DNA of 27,479 bases from RBG-16-66-20 sp038040245 (GTDB lineage: Bacteria > Pseudomonadota > Gammaproteobacteria > Burkholderiales > SG8-39), in assembly GCA_038040245.1 (NCBI GenBank), contig JBBPIU010000035.1, positions 1 through 27,479 of the forward strand, given 5' to 3'. Below are positions 23,144 through 27,479 of this stretch, in pieces; within the stretch, counting starts at the first letter, position 1; every line of letters starts with the position of its first letter. The position numbers and the translations under genes are program-made. Under the pieces are notes generated by a model, which saw nothing but the letters and a program-made list of their open reading frames with translations, was not told the origin of the DNA and did not search any database.

Positions 23144-24328
23144 TCAACCCATGGCATGGCGCATCAGAAGGTTCTTTAAGACCGGTATCCGGTCCGCGAG
23201 GTTCAATCCCGCGTTGCGCAGCCGCAAAATGCCCGCTCCCCTGGCCTCGAACAGGCGGAACAGGCCATGCACGGTGGTACGCATTGCCAGTATATCCTCG
23301 GCGCGCGCGCGCTCGTAGCGGCGCAGCAGCCGCAGATCGCCCGGGTCGCGGCCCGGCTCGCGCCCACCCAACACCTCGGCAAGCGCGCGCGCATCCTGCA
23401 GGCCGAGGTTGGCGCCCTGCCCGGCCAGAGGATGGATCACATGCGCGGCGTCTCCCGCGAGCGCAACGCGTGGCGCGACCAGCCGGCCCGCCGCCAGCTG
23501 CTCCAGGGGAAAAGCGCGCGGCGGCGTAACCAGCGCCAGTTCCCCCACCGACCCGCGCGAGGCAACGGCGACTTCCCGGGCCAGCGCCGCGGGAGCCAGC
23601 GCCAGCAGGCGTGCCGCCTCCGCATCTGCGGTGGACCACACCATCGAGACATGGTCTCCGGGCAAGGGCAGCAGCGCGAGCACTGCGCCATCCTTCTGAG
23701 CGCCCTGGAACCATTGAAAAGCGACGTTGCGATGCGGCCGGTCACAGGCGAAATTCGCCACTACTGCGCTCTGGCCGTAGCCTCGTTCCTCGACCGGGAT
23801 TGCCGCCTGCGCGCGCACCAGCGAGCGCGCGCCGTCGGCGCCAACCACGAGCTTCGCGTCGAGCTGGCGGCCGTCCTTGAGAACAAGGCTGGCTCGCGAT
23901 TCGGCTATTTCGAGTTCGCGAATGGAGGCAGCAGAAAACAACGACAGCCCGTCCTGGCTCTCGAGCCCGCGCCACAGCGCATCCTGCAGCAGGCGGTCCT
24001 CGACGATCCAGGCGAGCTCGCTGCAACCCGTGCGATAGGCGTCGAACTCGATCAGCGACTCGCCGTCGTCGCCGTAAACGCGCATTGCGTGCACCGGCGT
24101 CCTGCGCGCTTCCGGAATCGGGCTCCAGGCGCCGAGTTTCGCCAGGAAGCCCGCGTTCCCCGGACTGATCGCGTAAACGCGCGGATCGAATCCGGCCGCG
24201 CCCGCCAGACCCGGCTGCGGCTCCTGCGAAATGAGCGCCACCCGGCTGCCACGCAGCGCGCGCGCCAGCGCGGCGCCCACCACCGCGCCACCCGCAATGG
24301 CGACCTCGAACGGGCCTTCAGCGCTCAT
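23144..24328 (-). CDS. UbiH/UbiF/VisC-family FAD-dependent hydroxylase
   Basis: The 394-residue flavoprotein has the three motifs of aromatic hydroxylases: the N-terminal dinucleotide fold VAIAGGAVVGAALARAL (about 9-25), the DG motif LVVGADGARSLVR (about 160-172), and the GD motif VALAGDAAHVIHPLAGQGAN (about 285-304). Its length and the last motif place it in the UbiH/UbiF/VisC family that hydroxylates the ubiquinone ring, using NAD(P)H and oxygen. Which ring carbon it acts on cannot be told, as betaproteobacteria carry several such enzymes, so no symbol is given. ATG 24328 begins MSAEGPFEV. The gene is about 65 bases upstream of, and divergent from, the tRNA gene, and dsbC follows it directly. 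Confidence 0.9.
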   Translation of the reverse strand: MSAEGPFEVAIAGGAVVGAALARALRGSRVALISQEPQPGLAGAAGFDPRVYAISPGNAGFLAKLGAWSPIPEARRTPVHAMRVYGDDGESLIEFDAYRTGCSELAWIVEDRLLQDALWRGLESQDGLSLFSAASIRELEIAESRASLVLKDGRQLDAKLVVGADGARSLVRAQAAIPVEERGYGQSAVVANFACDRPHRNVAFQWFQGAQKDGAVLALLPLPGDHVSMVWSTADAEAARLLALAPAALAREVAVASRGSVGELALVTPPRAFPLEQLAAGRLVAPRVALAGDAAHVIHPLAGQGANLGLQDARALAEVLGGREPGRDPGDLRLLRRYERARAEDILAMRTTVHGLFRLFEARGAGILRLRNAGLNLADRIPVLKNLLMRHAMG

Positions 24329-24348
24329 GCGGGTGATTCCTCAACTCT

Positions 24349-24377
24349 TTGACTTGAAGCCGTTTTTAGGCGAAAAT
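24349..24377 (+). promoter_or_regulatory. promoter candidate of the tRNA gene
   Basis: TTGACT (24349-24354) and GAAAAT (24372-24377) are 17 bases apart, with matches at five and four of six consensus positions. Transcription would begin about 10 bases before the tRNA at 24394. Confidence 0.45.
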
Positions 24378-24393
24378 TCGCGCGCTTCACCGG

Positions 24394-24470
24394 GGCGAAT
24401 TAGCTCAGCTGGTTAGAGCAGCGGAATCATAATCCGTTTGTCCGGGGTTCGAGTCCCTGATTCGCCACCA
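24394..24470 (+). tRNA. tRNA-Met (anticodon CAT), probably elongator
   Basis: A full 77-base cloverleaf including an encoded CCA. Acceptor stem GGCGAAT (24394-24400) pairs with ATTCGCC (ending at 24466). The D-arm is AGCTCAGCTGGTTAGAGC. The anticodon loop ATCATAA (24426-24432) holds CAT at 24428-24430 on a stem GCGGA/TCCGT. The T-arm contains GGGTTCGAGTCCC. It is not an initiator tRNA: the first pair is G-C and the anticodon stem lacks three G-C pairs in a row. A lysidine-modified tRNA-Ile with the same CAT anticodon cannot be fully excluded by eye. Confidence 0.93.
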
Positions 24471-24494
24471 TCGTCTTTTCTGTACACTGGCCCA

Positions 24495-24809
24495 ATGATT
24501 CGTAACCTCGTTTTTAGTCTTGTTTTCTGGTTCGCCGGGGGTGCCGCGCAGGCCCAGTTCCGCACCCTGCCGGAGGACGCCAAGCGCGGCGTGATGCGCC
24601 ACGTGGAGGGTATGACGGTCGAAATCGACGGTAAAAAACTACAGCTCGCGGCAGGCACGCAGATCCGCGATGGCGGGAACATGATCGTGGTTCCCGCCGC
24701 CGTGCCGCCCGGCGTGCTGATCAAATACCTGCCCGACGCCCAGGGCCGGGTAGCGCGCATCTGGATCCTCTCGCCGCAGGAAGCCGCGCAACCCGACCCC
24801 AAGAAATAG
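24495..24809 (+). CDS. small exported protein of unknown function
   Basis: The 104-residue protein has a clear signal peptide (MIRNLVFSLVFWFAGGAAQA before QFRTLP) and a small mature domain with alternating polar and hydrophobic residues (RHVEGMTVEIDGKKLQLAAG, MIVVPAAVPPGVLIKYL) that suggests a beta-barrel or SH3-like fold. I do not recognise a named family. ATG 24495 is chosen over an in-frame codon at 24438 that lies inside the tRNA. The gene ends four bases before miaB, so the two are likely co-transcribed, perhaps with the tRNA upstream. Confidence 0.78.
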   Translation: MIRNLVFSLVFWFAGGAAQAQFRTLPEDAKRGVMRHVEGMTVEIDGKKLQLAAGTQIRDGGNMIVVPAAVPPGVLIKYLPDAQGRVARIWILSPQEAAQPDPKK

Positions 24810-24813
24810 CGGC

Positions 24814-26142
24814 ATGGCGGGCAAGCTCTTTATCCGGACATTCGGCTGCCAGATGAACGAGTACGACTCGGAAAAGATCTCCGGCGTGCTCGCCGAGGCC
24901 GAGGGCCTCACACCGGCGGCTAGCGCGGAAGAAGCCGACGTCATCGTATTCAATACCTGTTCGGTGCGCGAGAAGGCGCAGGAAAAGGTGTTTTCCGACC
25001 TGGGCCGCGTGAAGCATCTCAAGCGCGCCAATCCGAATCTCATGATCGCGGTCGGCGGCTGCGTCGCCAGCCAGGAGGGCGGCGCCATCGTCGAGCGCGC
25101 CCCTTATGTAGATGTGGTGTTCGGGCCGCAGACGTTGCACCGGCTTCCCGCGCTGCTGGCGCAGCGCCGCGCGAGCGGCCGGCCGCAGGTGGATGTAAGT
25201 TTTCCCGAGATCGAGAAGTTCGACCGGCTGCCGCCGGCGCGCGCGCAAGGGCCCGCCGCGTTCGTCTCGATCATGGAAGGCTGCAGCAAATACTGCAGCT
25301 TCTGCGTGGTGCCCTATACGCGCGGCCCGGAGATCTCGCGGCCCTTCGATGACGTGATCGCCGAGATCGCCGGCCTCGCGGCGCAGGGCGTGAAGGAAGT
25401 GACGCTGCTCGGACAGAACGTCAACGCCTGGCGCGGTGAGATCGACGGTGCCATCGCAGACTTTGCCGAACTACTTTATTTTGTAAATGAAATTCAGGGA
25501 ATAAAACGAATTCGCTACACCACGTCTCACCCGCGCGAATTCACACAGCGCCTGATCGACGCGCACGCCGAATTGCCCGTGCTTGCCGCGCACGTGCATC
25601 TTCCGGTCCAGTCGGGCTCGGAGCGCGTGCTGGCGGCGATGAAGCGCGGCTACACCTCGCTCGAATACCGCTCCATCATCCGGCGCCTGCGCAAGGCGAA
25701 GCCGGACATCGGCATCTCCTCCGATTTCATCGTCGGCTTTCCGGGCGAGACCGAAGCCGACTTCGAAGCGACGCTCGCGCTCGCCCGCGACCTGCAGTTC
25801 GACGGCTCCTACTCGTTCCTCTTCAGCCCGCGCCCGGGAACGCCCGCGGCGGAGCTGGCAGACCCGGTGACCCACGCGCAGAAGCTCGAGCGTCTGCAGC
25901 GGCTGCAGGCGCAACTCGAAGCGCAGGCGCACGCGATCGGCGAGGCCATGGTGGGGACGGTTCAGCAGGTACTGGTGGAGGGCCCTTCGAAGAGGAACCC
26001 CGCAGAGCTGGCCGCGCGCACCGGCAACAATCGCACGGTGAATTTCCCGGGTAGCGGCGACCTGGTGCACGGCTTCACGAACTTGCGGATCACGGAGGCG
26101 CGCCATCACTCCCTCCGCGGTGAACTGATCAATGCGAGCTAG
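24814..26142 (+). CDS. miaB: tRNA-2-methylthio-N6-dimethylallyladenosine synthase MiaB
   Basis: The 442-residue radical SAM enzyme adds a methylthio group to i6A at position 37 of tRNAs that read UNN codons. The N-terminal domain supplies three cluster cysteines, C12 (TFGCQMNEYDSE), C49 (FNTCSVREKA) and C83 (VGGCVASQ). The radical SAM cluster is C157-SKY-C161-SF-C164, followed by VVPYTRG. A C-terminal TRAM domain (about 375-440, ending NLRITEARHHSLRGEL) binds tRNA. Length is as usual for MiaB. The ATG follows the previous stop by four bases. Its last 11 bases overlap the ybeZ start, fitting the common betaproteobacterial order miaB-ybeZ-ybeY. Confidence 0.97.
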   Translation: MAGKLFIRTFGCQMNEYDSEKISGVLAEAEGLTPAASAEEADVIVFNTCSVREKAQEKVFSDLGRVKHLKRANPNLMIAVGGCVASQEGGAIVERAPYVDVVFGPQTLHRLPALLAQRRASGRPQVDVSFPEIEKFDRLPPARAQGPAAFVSIMEGCSKYCSFCVVPYTRGPEISRPFDDVIAEIAGLAAQGVKEVTLLGQNVNAWRGEIDGAIADFAELLYFVNEIQGIKRIRYTTSHPREFTQRLIDAHAELPVLAAHVHLPVQSGSERVLAAMKRGYTSLEYRSIIRRLRKAKPDIGISSDFIVGFPGETEADFEATLALARDLQFDGSYSFLFSPRPGTPAAELADPVTHAQKLERLQRLQAQLEAQAHAIGEAMVGTVQQVLVEGPSKRNPAELAARTGNNRTVNFPGSGDLVHGFTNLRITEARHHSLRGELINAS

Positions 26143-27127
26143 GCCCGTCGAAGTCCGGCTCGACCCGATAGACAACCGGCGCCTCGCGCGGCTGTGCGGC
26201 GCGCTGGACTCAAACCTGCGCCAGATCGAAACCGCGCTGGATGTCGAGATCGCGCGCCGCGGCGCCCACTTCTCGGTGCGCGGCGAGCGCCACCAGGCCG
26301 AGCGCGCCGCGCAGGCCATCGAGATCTTCTACGATCGCGCGGCCGACGAGCTCACCATCGACGACGTGCAGCTCGGCCTCACCGAACTGATGCATGGACG
26401 CAATTCGACGGCAGCCGCGCAAGACCGGAAGGCTGCGGCCGATCCGGCAGAGGGCCCGCAGCTGCTGACGCGCCGCACCGAGCTGCACGGCCGCACGCCG
26501 CACCAGGTGCAGTACCTCGAGAACATCCTCGCGCACGACATCACGCTCGGCATCGGCCCGGCGGGCACCGGCAAGACCTATCTTGCGGTCGCCTGCGCGG
26601 TGGACGCGCTCGAACGCGACCAGGTGAAGCGCATCGTGCTGGTACGGCCGGCAGTGGAGGCGGGAGAGCGGCTCGGCTTCCTGCCGGGCGATCTCGCCCA
26701 GAAGGTGGACCCGTACCTGCGGCCGCTGTACGACGCGTTGTTCGATCTCGCCGGCTTCGACAGGACGGCAAAGCTCCTCGAGCGCGGCACCATCGAACTG
26801 GCGCCGCTTGCCTACATGCGCGGCCGCACGCTGAACCACTCCTTCATCATCCTCGACGAAGCGCAGAACACCACCCCCGAGCAGATGAAGATGTTCCTCA
26901 CGCGCATCGGTTTCGGCGCCAAGGCCGTGGTCAACGGCGACGTGACGCAGATCGACCTCGGGCGCGGGCAGAAAAGCGGCCTGATCGAAGCGCGGCGCAT
27001 CCTCGCCGGCGTGCGCGGCATCGCCTTCACCGAGTTCACCGCCGCCGACGTAGTGCGCCACCCGCTGGTGGCGCGGATCATCGATGCCTACGAAAAAGAC
27101 GCAGCAGCAGCACCGCCCCCTAAATAG
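26132..27127 (+). CDS. ybeZ: PhoH-like ATPase YbeZ
   Basis: The 331-residue protein has an N-terminal KH-like region (about 1-70) and a PhoH P-loop ATPase domain. Walker A is GPAGTGKT (142-149) and Walker B FIILDEAQNT (D242-E243); VRPAVEAGERLGFLPGD and NGDVTQIDLGRGQKSGL are family hallmarks. YbeZ proteins work with the endoribonuclease YbeY in rRNA processing and RNA quality control. The ATG at 26132 overlaps miaB by 11 bases, and the stop TAG is one base before the ybeY GTG, so all three are coupled. Confidence 0.95.
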   Translation: MRARPVEVRLDPIDNRRLARLCGALDSNLRQIETALDVEIARRGAHFSVRGERHQAERAAQAIEIFYDRAADELTIDDVQLGLTELMHGRNSTAAAQDRKAAADPAEGPQLLTRRTELHGRTPHQVQYLENILAHDITLGIGPAGTGKTYLAVACAVDALERDQVKRIVLVRPAVEAGERLGFLPGDLAQKVDPYLRPLYDALFDLAGFDRTAKLLERGTIELAPLAYMRGRTLNHSFIILDEAQNTTPEQMKMFLTRIGFGAKAVVNGDVTQIDLGRGQKSGLIEARRILAGVRGIAFTEFTAADVVRHPLVARIIDAYEKDAAAAPPPK

Positions 27128-27128
27128 G

Positions 27129-27479
27129 GTGGCCGTACAGCGCGCGGTCCCCGCTGCACCTTCTGCCAGGATGCTTCGCCGTTACACGCTGATTGCCGCA
27201 ACCGCGGGGTGCGACATCACGTTACGCGTGGTCGGTTCGGCGGAATCCAAGCGCCTCAATTCCCAGTACCGGAGGAAAGCGCGCCCGACCAATGTTCTGT
27301 CGTTCCCTTATCAGTCAAGGCCCCTCGAAGGCGATGTGGTCCTTTGCCATCCCGTCATCGCGAGAGAAGCAAGAGCGCAGGGCAAGACACTGGCGGCGCA
27401 TTACGCCCATCTGGTGGTGCATGGCGTGCTGCATCTGCGCGGCCACGACCACCTGCGGAAAAATGACGCCGCGCGCATG
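27129..27479 (+). CDS. ybeY: endoribonuclease YbeY, 5' part (runs off the window)
   Basis: An open frame from GTG 27129 reaches the window end without a stop (117 codons). It contains SKRLNSQYRRKARPTNVLSF (typical of YbeY) and the zinc site H98-GVL-H102-LRG-H106-D-H108, matching the HGxLHLxGxDH family motif; H98, H102 and H108 are the expected ligands. YbeY is a metal-dependent RNase needed for 16S rRNA maturation. It begins one base after the ybeZ stop. GTG is chosen for that coupling; an in-frame ATG at 27171 would remove 14 residues. Confidence 0.93.
   Translation, partial: MAVQRAVPAAPSARMLRRYTLIAATAGCDITLRVVGSAESKRLNSQYRRKARPTNVLSFPYQSRPLEGDVVLCHPVIAREARAQGKTLAAHYAHLVVHGVLHLRGHDHLRKNDAARM

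Noticed and set aside
24394..24470. Initiator tRNA-fMet
   Set aside because: It has a G-C first pair and lacks the three consecutive G-C pairs in the anticodon stem that mark initiators.

Overview
The window looks like a high-GC chromosome segment from a betaproteobacterium, probably a metagenome-assembled or draft genome. Three things suggest this: the miaB-ybeZ-ybeY order, the ubiH-family/dsbC pair and PA2779/PA2778-type genes; the GC-rich codon use; and a run of 100 Ns flanked by a 55-base duplication typical of assembler scaffolding. I see no insertion sequence, prophage, CRISPR array or integrase. One tRNA gene is present.

Layout. Positions 1-5422 hold a possible cyclic-nucleotide group: a class III nucleotidyl cyclase, a stand-alone cyclic-nucleotide-binding protein, a 910-residue exporter-like ABC protein with a strongly degenerate and internally repeated ATPase region, and a metallo-beta-lactamase-fold hydrolase resembling cyclic phosphodiesterases. 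A small exported protein of unknown function follows (5498-5962). Positions 6051-18394 are one unbroken minus-strand run of ten genes. In transcription order these are four glycosyltransferases, a polysaccharide-deacetylase-like protein, a small two-helix membrane protein, and then a complete peptide-type ABC transporter (fused double ATPase, binding protein, two permeases). Three 4-base start/stop overlaps join the deacetylase, membrane protein, ATPase and binding protein, so glycan synthesis and the transporter appear to be expressed together.

From 18461 to 18510 two divergent promoter candidates share their -35 region. To the right lie a PA2779-type membrane protein, a textbook intrinsic terminator, and a PA2778-type lipoprotein with a C39-like peptidase fold and TPR repeats. 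Next come a cyclic-nucleotide-gated potassium channel, the lytic transglycosylase MltA, DsbC, a UbiH-family flavin hydroxylase, a tRNA with CAT anticodon, a small exported protein, MiaB, the PhoH-like ATPase YbeZ, and the first 117 codons of YbeY, which runs off the end.

Most notable points: (1) the ABC protein at 1804-4536 has lost all five catalytic motifs and carries three copies of a Q-loop/helical segment; (2) it sits among cyclase, cNMP-binding and phosphodiesterase-like genes, which suggests an undescribed cNMP-linked membrane system; (3) the N gap is an assembly artefact, and collapsing it restores an intact glycosyltransferase; (4) a glycan-modification set is fused by translational coupling to a peptide-type importer. 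Gene coverage is dense: outside the N gap no stretch over 300 bases lacks a gene.
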